Part shown: in pieces, positions 46,470-54,247 of the stretch
Position numbering within the stretch: position 1 is the stretch's first letter
How the letters are laid out: each line of letters opens with the position of its first letter
Source of the DNA: Ardenticatenaceae bacterium
GTDB lineage: Bacteria; Chloroflexota; Anaerolineae; Promineifilales; Promineifilaceae
Reading direction: 5' to 3'
NCBI GenBank assembly: GCA_020634565.1
Contig: JACKBN010000001.1
Coordinates: 124,001-188,000, forward strand
DNA: 64,000 nucleotides
Position numbers and translations under genes: made by a program
The notes under the pieces: generated by a model
What the model was told of the DNA's origin: nothing
Database searches by the model: none
What the model saw: only the letters and a program-made list of their open reading frames with translations

Positions 46470-46477
46470 AACTTTCG
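46453..46477 (+). repeat. 25-base direct repeat, copy 2
   Basis: One mismatch to the copy at 45859-45883. This copy overlaps the stop codon of the first membrane gene and precedes the small conserved gene by 70 bases. Confidence 0.75.
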
Positions 46478-46546
46478 GTGGCCGACTGGAACCCGCTAAT
46501 TTTATAGACTGTGACCACATACAAGACAGGCAGAAAGAGACAGACG

Positions 46547-46750
46547 ATGACGAAAACAACCTACCAAATCAAACTTGAAGGCCATCTTAGCCCTTTGTGG
46601 GAAGCCGAATTCGAGGGCTTCACCATCACCCAGGCAGAAGACGGCATTACCTGCCTGACCGGGCCAGTCATCGACCAGGCGGCCTTACACGGATTACTGC
46701 GGAAAATTCGCGACCTGAGTTTGCCGCTCGTTTCCGTCATCCGCCTGTAA
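46547..46750 (+). CDS. Small conserved protein of unknown function
   Basis: A 67-residue soluble protein, starting at the ATG at 46547 (MTKTTYQIKLEGHL). A GTG 36 bases upstream is in frame but adds a poor N-terminus. The pattern IKLEGHL..LWEAEFEGFTIT......L.GPVIDQAALHGLLRKIRDLSLPLVSV matches a small family I have seen beside membrane-protein and regulator genes in Chloroflexota and Firmicutes. The fold looks like two strands, a helix and a strand. The function is unknown. It lies between the two paralogous membrane genes. Confidence 0.75.
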   Translation: MTKTTYQIKLEGHLSPLWEAEFEGFTITQAEDGITCLTGPVIDQAALHGLLRKIRDLSLPLVSVIRL

Positions 46751-46780
46751 AGAAAACAAATAGAATGATCTCATTTCATT

Positions 46781-46802
46781 CATAAGGAGACCATAAGGAG
46801 AC
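46781..46802 (+). promoter_or_regulatory. Tandemly duplicated ribosome-binding site
   Basis: The 11-mer CATAAGGAGAC occurs twice, directly abutting (46781-46791 and 46792-46802), just before the ATG at 46808. The second AAGGAG is at normal spacing and the first lies 11 bases further out. Probably a short slippage duplication; it may raise ribosome loading. Confidence 0.7.
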
Positions 46803-46807
46803 CTATC

Positions 46808-47221
46808 ATGATTAATTTTGCCCAACTTGATCTTGTTCATCTGTCAGCAAATGTTGCCACCGCGCTGTTTGTGGTTTTCATCGGTGCCCAGCTACTGGCG
46901 GCGGCAGGGGTCTTGCCCGTTTCAATGTTTTGGGGCGGGCGGAAAACAGAACTCACGCCTAGCTTGCGCATCATGGGCGTGGTGGCGGCCGTTCTTTTGA
47001 CCGCTTTTATTTACGTTATTCGCTATCGAGCTGGTCTGGTGGGGAGTGTGCCATTGCCAACGGCCGTTCGTGTGGGGGCCTGGTTGGTAACGGGTTATAT
47101 GGCTTTGAATGTGCTCGGTAATTTTGCCTCAAAGAGCCCTGTCGAGAAGTTTTTGTTCGGCCCATTAACGATTTTGCTAACTGCTTCTTGTCTGATTGTC
47201 GTGGCTTCTAGCAATAGCTAA
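46808..47221 (+). CDS. Four-helix membrane protein, paralog 2
   Basis: A 137-residue polytopic protein with four helices, a close paralog of the 46023-46469 product over its full length. The pair most likely arose by tandem duplication around the small conserved gene. No catalytic motif is seen. Two ACGGCCGT-type octamers (one perfect, one GCGGCCGT) lie inside the gene. It may form a heteromeric membrane unit with its paralog (inference). Confidence 0.8.
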   Translation: MINFAQLDLVHLSANVATALFVVFIGAQLLAAAGVLPVSMFWGGRKTELTPSLRIMGVVAAVLLTAFIYVIRYRAGLVGSVPLPTAVRVGAWLVTGYMALNVLGNFASKSPVEKFLFGPLTILLTASCLIVVASSNS

Positions 47222-47271
47222 GCATTCATAAGAAGAGTTCACCAGTTGGGCCGACCACCATAAATGAAAAT

Positions 47272-47300
47272 CGTAGGCCGGATTGGCAATCCGACTTACG
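47272..47300. repeat. Short palindromic intergenic repeat
   Basis: A near-perfect palindrome built on CGGATTGGCAATCCG with outer CGTAGG/CTTACG arms, directly upstream of the protease gene's GAGGAG ribosome site. It looks like one of the small mobile palindromes (REP/MITE-like) found scattered between genes. As RNA it would fold in the leader and could influence translation of the next gene. Confidence 0.6.
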
Positions 47301-47312
47301 GAGGAGATAAAG

Positions 47313-48068
47313 ATGAAAATTTTTAAAAAGATTGGCTTATTTTTTGTTATCACGTTTGTATTCACGATTCTTTTGTCAGGGGTGCAGCAGCTTATGGGCA
47401 TCGATCCCGCTCAGGTTTCGCTGCCGCAGTTTGGGCCTGGCGTCGCGGCTTTGGTCATGCTCCGGCTGTTTAGAAAGGATCAAGTAAAACTGACCGTGAC
47501 GTTGCGGGGCATCCATCCGCTGAAATATCTGGTAGCCGTGGTGCTGCCGCTGGTTGTGCCAATAATTCTCTTCCTCGTTTATAACCAGTTTGTTGCCCCT
47601 ATCAGCATCCCGTCCATTAGCGGCACCGCATTCTTGATGATGCTAGTTGGCATTATGCTGGGTGCCTTTGGCGAAGAGTTAGGGTGGCGCGGTTACGCCC
47701 AAAACCTATTGACGAGAGAGCGCAATCATGTGGTCGCTTTTCTAGTGGTAGGCATTCTTTGGGGCGTGTGGCACATCGGCTACTTCCAAAACGGCCCGAT
47801 TTTTATGCTGTTCTTTGTGTTCTCCACCATTGGCTACTCGGCCGTAATGGGCTGGCTGGTTCAGGATGCAAATTCCAACGTGGTGTTGCCTACCCTGTTC
47901 CATTTCAGCGTGAATGTGGGGTTCTTCATTCTTCAGGAAGCCGCCGCTGATGTGCGCATTGCTGCGTTGAATGGGTTGGTGTGGATTGGTACGGCCGTAC
48001 TCATTGCGCTGCACAGCAAAAAGCGCTACCAGTCTGCCAATAAACCGCAGTTTGTTGCGGGGCAATAA
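47313..48068 (+). CDS. CPBP-family intramembrane metalloprotease
   Basis: A 251-residue membrane protein with about seven helices. The ATG at 47313 is chosen because GAGGAG lies eight bases upstream. The family motifs are present: EELGWRGY (EExxxR) near residue 117, then GVWHIGYF and the LFHFSVN motif supplying the metal-binding His residues. These are the features of CAAX-protease/bacteriocin-processing (Abi, CPBP) enzymes, which cut within or at the membrane. Substrate is unknown. It lies in the run of membrane genes downstream of the MalT-like regulator. Confidence 0.88.
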   Translation: MKIFKKIGLFFVITFVFTILLSGVQQLMGIDPAQVSLPQFGPGVAALVMLRLFRKDQVKLTVTLRGIHPLKYLVAVVLPLVVPIILFLVYNQFVAPISIPSISGTAFLMMLVGIMLGAFGEELGWRGYAQNLLTRERNHVVAFLVVGILWGVWHIGYFQNGPIFMLFFVFSTIGYSAVMGWLVQDANSNVVLPTLFHFSVNVGFFILQEAAADVRIAALNGLVWIGTAVLIALHSKKRYQSANKPQFVAGQ

Positions 48069-48102
48069 CTCTTAGCTCAATTTAGAACAAGGAGAAAATC
48101 GT

Positions 48103-48606
48103 ATGTTAACAACCACCCTCTTCCCGATGATGCTAATTTTGGCAACGCTGCTTTGTGCGCTAACAACGGGCCTACTTTTCACGTTTGCTGTCATCACCAT
48201 GCCGGGCATCAAATCTCTGAACGATGGTGAGTTCATCCGCGCTTTTCAGGTGATGGATGGCGTAATTCAGAACAATCACCCTTTGTTTATTTTTGTCTGG
48301 GTGGGGTCTGTGGTGGCCTTGCTGCTAACGGCCGTTCTCGGGTTCGGTCAGTTGGATATGGTCGGCAAAGCCATTCTGTTGACAGCAGCGGCACTTTATC
48401 TGTTTGGCGTACAGCTGCCCACCGGCGTGATTAACATGCCGCTCAACAACCAGTTGCAAACGTTGGATGTAAGCCAGATGAACCGTGACGAACAGGCAAC
48501 AGCTCGCCGTAATTTTGAGCCGCGCCGGAATCGGTGGAACAGAGTGAGAACGGCCGTTGCCACCATGGTTTCCACTTTACTGATTCTGCTGCTTTCCTTG
48601 CTGTGA
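48103..48606 (+). CDS. DUF1772/anthrone oxygenase-like membrane protein
   Basis: A 167-residue protein with four hydrophobic helices. It carries the family-like pattern TTGLLFTFAVITMPGIKSL, a polar NMPLNNQL loop and an R/N-rich stretch NFEPRRNRWNRVRT before the last helix, as in DUF1772 proteins, some of which act as anthrone oxygenases. AAGGAG precedes the ATG. The function here is unknown. It ends the run of membrane genes and faces the DeoR gene, with no obvious terminator hairpin in the 74-base gap. Confidence 0.8.
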   Translation: MLTTTLFPMMLILATLLCALTTGLLFTFAVITMPGIKSLNDGEFIRAFQVMDGVIQNNHPLFIFVWVGSVVALLLTAVLGFGQLDMVGKAILLTAAALYLFGVQLPTGVINMPLNNQLQTLDVSQMNRDEQATARRNFEPRRNRWNRVRTAVATMVSTLLILLLSLL

Positions 48607-48680
48607 AAGTCGTTGTTTCACATCTTAACCAGTGCCCATTTATCAATCCTAAACAGCATCATGAAATGAACTGTTTTCTA

Positions 48681-49460
48681 TCAAGTACTAGCAACCAAAA
48701 TCTCAACACCCTGTTCACGGAAAGCTGCAAGCAGCTGGGACGGTACACTATCATCGGTGACAATACGCGATACGGCCGTTAACGGAGCAATCGTCGCCAA
48801 AGAATGCCGGCCAAACTTGCTGCCATCCACCACGGCAATCACCTCCTGACAGCGCGGAATCACGGTTTGTTTGATTTCAACTTCGATCAAAGGGGCATCC
48901 ATCAAGCCACTCTCCAAAGAGATACCCCAGGCGCCTAAAAAAGCTTTGTGGAAATGAAAGCGGCTCAAAACATCGTTGGCAATCGAGCCGGCAATAGAAC
49001 CTGTTGAATTACGTACCCGCCCGCCGGTTAACACCACTTCAAGATGGCTGCCGCCTAACATCTCCAGCGCCGTCCAAATGCCGGTGGTAATGACGGTGAC
49101 GTTATACAAATCGGTGCGCTGTTTGAGCGCCTGGCCAACGGCCAGCGCCGTTGTGCTGGCATCCAGCAAAATGGATTCGCCAGACTGCACCAGAGAAGCG
49201 GCCAATTTGCCAATCGCCTGTTTTTCGGCGGCATTCATCCGCTGCTGCGTGGTGATGGAGTATTCCTGGCGGGTACGCTCATCGCCCAGGCGCGCGCCAC
49301 CGTGGGTGCGGATAACTTTGCCCTTTTCGGCCAGCTGGTTTAAGTCGCTGCGAATGGTAACCGGCGAGACAGAAAATCGTTCACTCAATTCGTTTACGGT
49401 GACATTTTGCTGCTGAAGAATCAGTTGAATGATTTGTTCGTGTCGTTCTTTCATTGCCAC
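48681..49460 (-). CDS. DeoR-family transcriptional repressor
   Basis: A 259-residue regulator. The N-terminal DeoR HTH runs QNVTVNELSERFSVSPVTIRSDL with the wing VIRTHGGARL. The C-terminal part is the DeoR sensor fold related to ribose-5-phosphate isomerase (ILLDASTTALAVGQAL; VLTGGRVR; DGSKFGR), which binds phosphosugars. GTG at 49460 has AAGG at good spacing, and an ATG follows two codons later. The gene is divergent from the rhamnulokinase gene and most likely represses it until a phosphorylated sugar intermediate accumulates (inference from family and position). Confidence 0.92.
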   Translation of the reverse strand: MAMKERHEQIIQLILQQQNVTVNELSERFSVSPVTIRSDLNQLAEKGKVIRTHGGARLGDERTRQEYSITTQQRMNAAEKQAIGKLAASLVQSGESILLDASTTALAVGQALKQRTDLYNVTVITTGIWTALEMLGGSHLEVVLTGGRVRNSTGSIAGSIANDVLSRFHFHKAFLGAWGISLESGLMDAPLIEVEIKQTVIPRCQEVIAVVDGSKFGRHSLATIAPLTAVSRIVTDDSVPSQLLAAFREQGVEILVAST

Positions 49461-49488
49461 GGGACAGCCTTTTTTCTAGGATGAGGGC

Positions 49489-49517
49489 ATTATAGAATGG
49501 TTGCGCAAAACTTTCAA
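49489..49517 (-). promoter_or_regulatory. Sigma-70-type promoter of the deoR-family gene
   Basis: Read on the minus strand: TTGAAA (49512-49517), 17 bases, TATAAT (49489-49494). The hexamers match the consensus in five of six and six of six positions. The -35 adjoins the T-rich repeats at 49518-49547, so a repressor bound there would block this promoter and allow autoregulation. Confidence 0.75.
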
Positions 49518-49547
49518 ACGTTTTCGTTTGTTTTTCGTTTTGTTTTG
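49518..49547. promoter_or_regulatory. Candidate DeoR operator: repeated TTTCGTTT/TTTTG units
   Basis: The stretch contains TTTTCGTTTG, then TTTTTCGTTTTG, then TTTTG, direct repeats of a (T)TTCGTTTG unit with about 11-base period. Direct T-rich repeats of this kind are typical operator sequences for DeoR-family sugar repressors. It lies midway between the divergent DeoR and rhamnulokinase genes. Confidence 0.6.
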
Positions 49548-49606
49548 TTATATCATTTTCGCAGGTATAAAACAGCGCTTTTCAGGGGAGAAATGAGAGG
49601 TTAAGG

Positions 49607-51049
49607 ATGAGCAACAAAACGGTTCTCGCAGTAGATCTAGGGGCCGAATCAGGGCGAGTGATGGCGGTGAAATTTGACGGCAATCGCCTGCAACTGGAAG
49701 AATTGCATCGTTTTCCCAATACAACGGTGACCCTCAACGGCACGCTGCATTGGGATTTTTTGCGTTTATGGCGTGACATCCAAACCGGCATCGAAAAAGG
49801 TAAAGCGCTAAATCCAGCCAGCATCGGGGTGGATACCTGGGGTGTGGATTTTGGACTGCTAGATAGTCAGGGCAGTTTAATTGGCAACCCGGTTCATTAT
49901 CGCGACGGCCGTACCGCCAACATGATGGAAACTGCCTTCAACAAGGTCCCTCGCGCCGACATCTTTGCCCAAACCGGCATCCAATTTATGCCCATCAACA
50001 CGGTGTACCAACTGCTCAGCCTGGTCGAATCCGGCTCGCCGCAGCTGCAAATCGCTGACACCTTCTTAACCGCGCCCGACCTGCTCAACTACTGGCTGAC
50101 CGGGGTCAAGGCAGCCGAATTTAGCATTGCCACCACCACCCAGCTGTTTAACCCCATCACCGGCACCTGGGCCACAGAGATGATGGACAAGTTGGGCATC
50201 CCCAGCCACATCTTCCCCGAAATTGTGCCGCCGGGAACGCGCTTGGGAGCTTATGAAGGCATTCCGGTAATTGCCCCCGCCTGCCACGACACGGGCAGCG
50301 CCGTCGCCGCTATGCCCACCCGCAGCGACAACTTTGCCTACATCAGCAGCGGCACCTGGAGCCTGATGGGGCTGGAAATGACCGAGCCGGTCATCAATGA
50401 AGCGTCGCTGGCGGCCAATGTAACCAACGAGGGTGGCGTTTTTGGCACCTACCGGCTGCTCAAGAATATTTCTGGTCTGTGGATTTTGCAGCAGTGTCGC
50501 CAAACCTGGCGTGCCCAAGGACAGGAGTACAGCTATGCGGAACTGGTAGCTTTGGCTGATGCGGCAGATCCATTAACGGCCGTTTTCAACCCCAACGATC
50601 CCCGCTTCCTACCTCCTGGCGATCATCCGCAAAGCATCCGCGACTATTGCGCCGCAACCGGCCAGCCCGTGCCCGCCGACGTGGGTAGTATTGTGCGGTC
50701 CGTGCTGGAAAGCCTGGCAATGACCTACCGGGAAACGCTTGACACTTTGCGCAATTTAACCGGGCGGTCCATCGACGTGGTGCACATTGGCGGCGGCGGC
50801 ACGCAAAACCAACTGCTCAACCAGATGACGGCCAACGCCACCGGACTGCCCGTCGTTACCGGCCCAATTGAGGCAACCGTCATCGGTAATGCGCTGGTGC
50901 AGCTCATTACCCTGGGCGAAGTTGCCGATTTACGCCAGGCACGCCAAATTGTGGCAGGCCTGAGCGAACTGAATCATTACGAACCAAAAGATACGGCCGT
51001 TTGGGATGAAGCATACGGCCGTTACCAACAAATCATCAACGCAGCATAA
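49607..51049 (+). CDS. rhaB: Rhamnulokinase-like FGGY sugar kinase
   Basis: A 480-residue FGGY kinase. The N-terminal phosphate loop DLGAESGRVM, the signature DTWGVDFGLLD and GNPVHYRD are characteristic of rhamnulokinases. The C-terminal ATP loop reads HIGGGGTQN. It would phosphorylate L-rhamnulose (or a related ketose such as L-fuculose) at C1 in the cytosol. The two class II aldolase genes downstream fit the following step. No rhamnose isomerase is in the window, so it may lie elsewhere. AGAGG precedes the ATG, and the operator repeats lie 60 bases upstream. Four ACGGCCGT octamers fall in the gene. Confidence 0.9.
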   Translation: MSNKTVLAVDLGAESGRVMAVKFDGNRLQLEELHRFPNTTVTLNGTLHWDFLRLWRDIQTGIEKGKALNPASIGVDTWGVDFGLLDSQGSLIGNPVHYRDGRTANMMETAFNKVPRADIFAQTGIQFMPINTVYQLLSLVESGSPQLQIADTFLTAPDLLNYWLTGVKAAEFSIATTTQLFNPITGTWATEMMDKLGIPSHIFPEIVPPGTRLGAYEGIPVIAPACHDTGSAVAAMPTRSDNFAYISSGTWSLMGLEMTEPVINEASLAANVTNEGGVFGTYRLLKNISGLWILQQCRQTWRAQGQEYSYAELVALADAADPLTAVFNPNDPRFLPPGDHPQSIRDYCAATGQPVPADVGSIVRSVLESLAMTYRETLDTLRNLTGRSIDVVHIGGGGTQNQLLNQMTANATGLPVVTGPIEATVIGNALVQLITLGEVADLRQARQIVAGLSELNHYEPKDTAVWDEAYGRYQQIINAA

Positions 51050-51071
51050 TCTGCGTAACCTACGGAAAAAT

Positions 51072-52358
51072 ATGAACTTTCAACTTTTACACCCGCGCGA
51101 CCAACTGGTTGCGATCATGAATCGGATTTACCACAATGGCATGACCACCCTCAGCGGTGGCAACCTGTCCATAAAAGATGACAACGGCGACATCTGGATT
51201 ACGCCCTCTGGCATCGACAAAGGCAAGCTGACCCCCAAAGACATCATGTGTGTCCAGGCTGATGGCACCATCATCGGCCCACACCGGCCCTCCATCGAAT
51301 TTCCCTTTCACCGCAAAATTTACGAGCTGCGGCCCGATTTCCAAGCCATCGTGCATGCTCATCCGCCGGCGCTAGTTTCCTTTAGCATCGTGCGCAAAGT
51401 GCCCGACACCCGCATCATCCCCCAGGCCAACCGCGTCTGTGGACCAGTTGGTTATGCGCCATACGCCCTGCCCGGCAGCGAAAAATTGGGCGAAAATATC
51501 GCCAACGCCTTCGCCGAAGGGTACAACATCATCATTCTGGAAAACCACGGCATGGCCGCTGGAGGCGCCAATTTGCTCGATGCATTCCACCGTCTGGAGA
51601 CGCTTGACTTTTGTGCCCGCACGCTCATCCGGGCCAAAGCATTGGGCGACGTGAAAACGCTGCCGGAACCGGCGCTTAACCTATTCGATCATCGCCACAA
51701 TCAGCTGCCGGAATTTGTGCCCACGGCCCACAGCAGCCGCGAGCGCGAACTGCGCCAGCAGATTGTAGATATTACGGTGCGGGCTTATGACCGGCATTTG
51801 ATGATTGGCACCGAAGGTGTGGTCTCGGCTCGGTTAGATGAGGACAGCTTCCTCATCACCCCCACTGGCCATGATCGGCGCACGCTAGAAGTGGGAGATG
51901 TGGTCCTGGTGCGGCATGGCGTGCGTGAAGCGGGCAAGCTGCCCAGCAGATCGGTACGGCTGCACGAAGCCATTTACGCCCACAATCCCGATGTCAACTG
52001 TGTGATGACGGCGCAGTGCCCCAATGCCACCGCTTATGCGATCACCCCCAGCAAATTCGATTCGCGCACCATTCCGGAAAGCTTCATTTTGCTGCGTGAT
52101 ATTCCCCTGATTCCCTTCAAAACGCTTTACACGCAGGCGGAAACGGTGGCCGAAATGATCTCGCTCCATACGCCAGTGGCCATGGTAGAAAATGATTGCG
52201 TGTTGGCCGTCGGCACGGACGTCTTGAATGCTTTCGACCGGCTGGAGGTGGCCGAATACAGTGCGCGATCTTTGATTGATACGGCCGTTCTTGGCCAGCT
52301 TGTGCCTATTGGCGATGAAGAAATTCACGACTTGGAAGTTGCCTTTTCGCTAACGTAA
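51072..52358 (+). CDS. Tandem class II aldolase/adducin-domain protein, second domain degenerate
   Basis: A 428-residue protein starting at the ATG at 51072, 22 bases after the rhaB stop. It is two class II aldolase (FucA/RhaD/AraD) domains in a row. The first (about 1-215) has the SGGNLS phosphate loop, the HAHPP zinc pair and a third His in ENHG, so it can bind metal. The second (about 225-428) keeps the fold (GTEGVVSARL, ITPTGHDR) but has TAQCP where HxH is expected and ENDC where ENHG is expected, so it has lost the zinc site. It is probably a rhamnulose- or fuculose-phosphate aldolase-type enzyme with a structural second half. Confidence 0.85.
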   Translation: MNFQLLHPRDQLVAIMNRIYHNGMTTLSGGNLSIKDDNGDIWITPSGIDKGKLTPKDIMCVQADGTIIGPHRPSIEFPFHRKIYELRPDFQAIVHAHPPALVSFSIVRKVPDTRIIPQANRVCGPVGYAPYALPGSEKLGENIANAFAEGYNIIILENHGMAAGGANLLDAFHRLETLDFCARTLIRAKALGDVKTLPEPALNLFDHRHNQLPEFVPTAHSSRERELRQQIVDITVRAYDRHLMIGTEGVVSARLDEDSFLITPTGHDRRTLEVGDVVLVRHGVREAGKLPSRSVRLHEAIYAHNPDVNCVMTAQCPNATAYAITPSKFDSRTIPESFILLRDIPLIPFKTLYTQAETVAEMISLHTPVAMVENDCVLAVGTDVLNAFDRLEVAEYSARSLIDTAVLGQLVPIGDEEIHDLEVAFSLT

Positions 52359-52381
52359 CCGGATTTTGCAGGAGCTAGACG

Positions 52382-53098
52382 ATGAAAAAACTTGAGAAAT
52401 ATGCGGCCGAAGCCGGGGAATTCATTGAGGTTTGTCATCGTCTGGCGCAGACCCAGTTTGTGACCAGCAGCGGTGGCAATTTGGCCTGGCGCTTGGAAGA
52501 CAATCTGCTCATGATTACGCCCACCAAACTGTACAAGGGCGATATCGATCTCTGGGATTTGGTCTTTATCGACATGAACGGGAACGTGGTAGAGGGTGAA
52601 CGCAAGCCAACAGGGGAAACCCCCATGTATCTTAAGTTCTTCCATCTGCGCCCGGATATCGTTTCAGTCATACACTGCCACGGGCCACATGCTTGCGCTC
52701 TGGCCATTTCTCAAAACAAAAACTGGCTGATGCGGCCGATTTTCCCTGAAACCACCATTGAAGTCGGTCCCGTTCCACTGGTGCCTTATGCCGAACCACT
52801 CACAGAACAGCTCGCCGAAAATTTTGTGCCGTTCCTGCCCAAATACAACAGTTTCTTGATGGAAAATCACGGGTTGGTGACTATGTCCCGAGACAGCATC
52901 AAGGAGACGCTGATGTTGGTTGAGCTGTTAGAGATAAGCGCCAAGTCCATTTTGCAGGCATTGGCCGTGGGTGAGATCAAGGAATTGAAACAGCAGGATG
53001 TTAGAGACCTGGGTAATACCATGCAAACACGCAGCCTGCCGCTGTTTGGTGCCCCCGGCATGAATGCTTCTTTGGAAGATCTGTATTTTGAGAAATAG
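52382..53098 (+). CDS. Class II aldolase (fuculose/rhamnulose-1-phosphate type)
   Basis: A 238-residue single-domain class II aldolase. The zinc site is complete (HCHG near residue 99 and ENHG near 160), with the SSGGNLA phosphate loop at the N-terminus. Cleavage of a ketose-1-phosphate to dihydroxyacetone phosphate and lactaldehyde is the expected reaction after a rhamnulokinase. AGGAGC is spaced well before the ATG, and the gene lies 23 bases after the tandem aldolase gene. With two candidate aldolases present, this one is the more normal enzyme. Substrate chirality cannot be told from sequence. Confidence 0.87.
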   Translation: MKKLEKYAAEAGEFIEVCHRLAQTQFVTSSGGNLAWRLEDNLLMITPTKLYKGDIDLWDLVFIDMNGNVVEGERKPTGETPMYLKFFHLRPDIVSVIHCHGPHACALAISQNKNWLMRPIFPETTIEVGPVPLVPYAEPLTEQLAENFVPFLPKYNSFLMENHGLVTMSRDSIKETLMLVELLEISAKSILQALAVGEIKELKQQDVRDLGNTMQTRSLPLFGAPGMNASLEDLYFEK

Positions 53099-53179
53099 AC
53101 GGTTTTGAACGCCAAATAGCAAATTTATGTCCTGATCAGCATCCCATCAGGACAACTTGTTCCCAAGAGAGGAAAAACA

Positions 53180-54172
53180 ATGGTTTATAAAGCAGCCGAA
53201 GAGCGTTATGACAAAATGAATTATCGACGGAGTGGCCGCAGCGGCTTAAAGTTGCCAGCAATTACGCTGGGGCTTTGGTACAACTTTGGCGGCGTGGATA
53301 CGCAGGAAAACGGCCGTTCCATGATCCACCACGCCTTCGATTTAGGCATCACCCACTTCGATCTGGCCAACAACTACGGCCCGCCACCCGGATCGGCCGA
53401 AGAAACCTTTGGCAAAATTCTGGCCCAAGATTTAGCTCCCTACCGAGATGAACTCGTCATCTCGTCCAAAGCGGGCTATTACATGTGGCCAGGCCCGTAC
53501 GGCGAATGGGGCTCGCGCAAATACCTCGTCGCCAGCCTGGACCAAAGCCTCAAGCGCATGGGACTGGATTACGTAGACATCTTCTACAGCCACCGCTTCG
53601 ACCCCGACACGCCGCTGGAAGAAACGATGGGCGCCCTCGACTACATCGTGCGCAGTGGACGAGCGCTCTACGTCGGCATCTCCACCTACGACCCAGAGCA
53701 AACCCGCCAGGCCGCCGCCATTCTGCGCGATTTGGGCACCCCCTGCCTCATCCACCAACCCCGCTACAACATGTTCGACCGCTGGATTGAAGAGGGCCTG
53801 CTGGACGTTCTGGCCGATGAGGGCATCGGCTGCATCGGCTTTTCGCCGCTCGCCCAGGGCATCCTCACCGACAAATACCTCAACGAGATCCCCGACGATT
53901 CCCGCGCAGGCAAATACAAAGATGCGCTGCACTGGGGCGACAGCGTGAACCAGCAAAGACTTAAGCGGGTGGTAAAGCTCAACGAACTGGCCAAAAAACG
54001 AGGTCAATCAATGGCGCAAATGGCCATAGCCTGGGTACTGCGCCATCCCGGCATGACCTCCGCCCTGATTGGCGCCAGCAAAATTCGCCACGTCGAAGAA
54101 GCGGTCGCGGCCCTGGACAATTTAGACTTTAGCGCAGAAGAGTTGGCAGAAATCGAAGCAATTTTAGAATGA
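53180..54172 (+). CDS. Aldo/keto reductase, YghZ-like
   Basis: A 330-residue AKR of the YghZ/L-glyceraldehyde-3-phosphate reductase type. Catalytic residues are visible: Asp and Tyr in FDLANNYGPPPGSAE, Lys in SSKAGY and His in YSHRFDPDTP. The YYMWPGPYGEWGSRK loop is typical of this branch. NADPH-dependent reduction of short aldehydes is expected. After an aldolase that releases lactaldehyde it could make 1,2-propanediol (inference). The ATG at 53180 has AGAGGA upstream. It is the last gene of the DeoR cluster and is followed by a strong hairpin. Confidence 0.9.
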   Translation: MVYKAAEERYDKMNYRRSGRSGLKLPAITLGLWYNFGGVDTQENGRSMIHHAFDLGITHFDLANNYGPPPGSAEETFGKILAQDLAPYRDELVISSKAGYYMWPGPYGEWGSRKYLVASLDQSLKRMGLDYVDIFYSHRFDPDTPLEETMGALDYIVRSGRALYVGISTYDPEQTRQAAAILRDLGTPCLIHQPRYNMFDRWIEEGLLDVLADEGIGCIGFSPLAQGILTDKYLNEIPDDSRAGKYKDALHWGDSVNQQRLKRVVKLNELAKKRGQSMAQMAIAWVLRHPGMTSALIGASKIRHVEEAVAALDNLDFSAEELAEIEAILE

Positions 54173-54176
54173 AATA

Positions 54177-54245
54177 GGACGCGGATGAACGCCGATGACG
54201 CAGATTAAAAGAAAAATCAGCGTTTATCTGCGTTCATCCGCGTCC
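54177..54245. terminator. Large palindromic repeat acting as convergent terminator
   Basis: Perfect 16-base arms (GGACGCGGATGAACGC at 54177-54192 and its complement at 54230-54245), with a second inner stem GCAGAT/ATCTGC. It fills the whole gap between two convergent genes. The sequence resembles a widely scattered intergenic repeat family known from several phyla, so it is probably a mobile palindrome recruited as a bidirectional terminator. Confidence 0.75.
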
Positions 54246-54247
54246 CA

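Noticed and set aside
49551..49580. Promoter for the rhamnulokinase gene (TTGTTA/TATAAA)
   Set aside because: The spacing is only 15 bases and the hexamers are weak; the true promoter probably overlaps the operator repeats but cannot be fixed.
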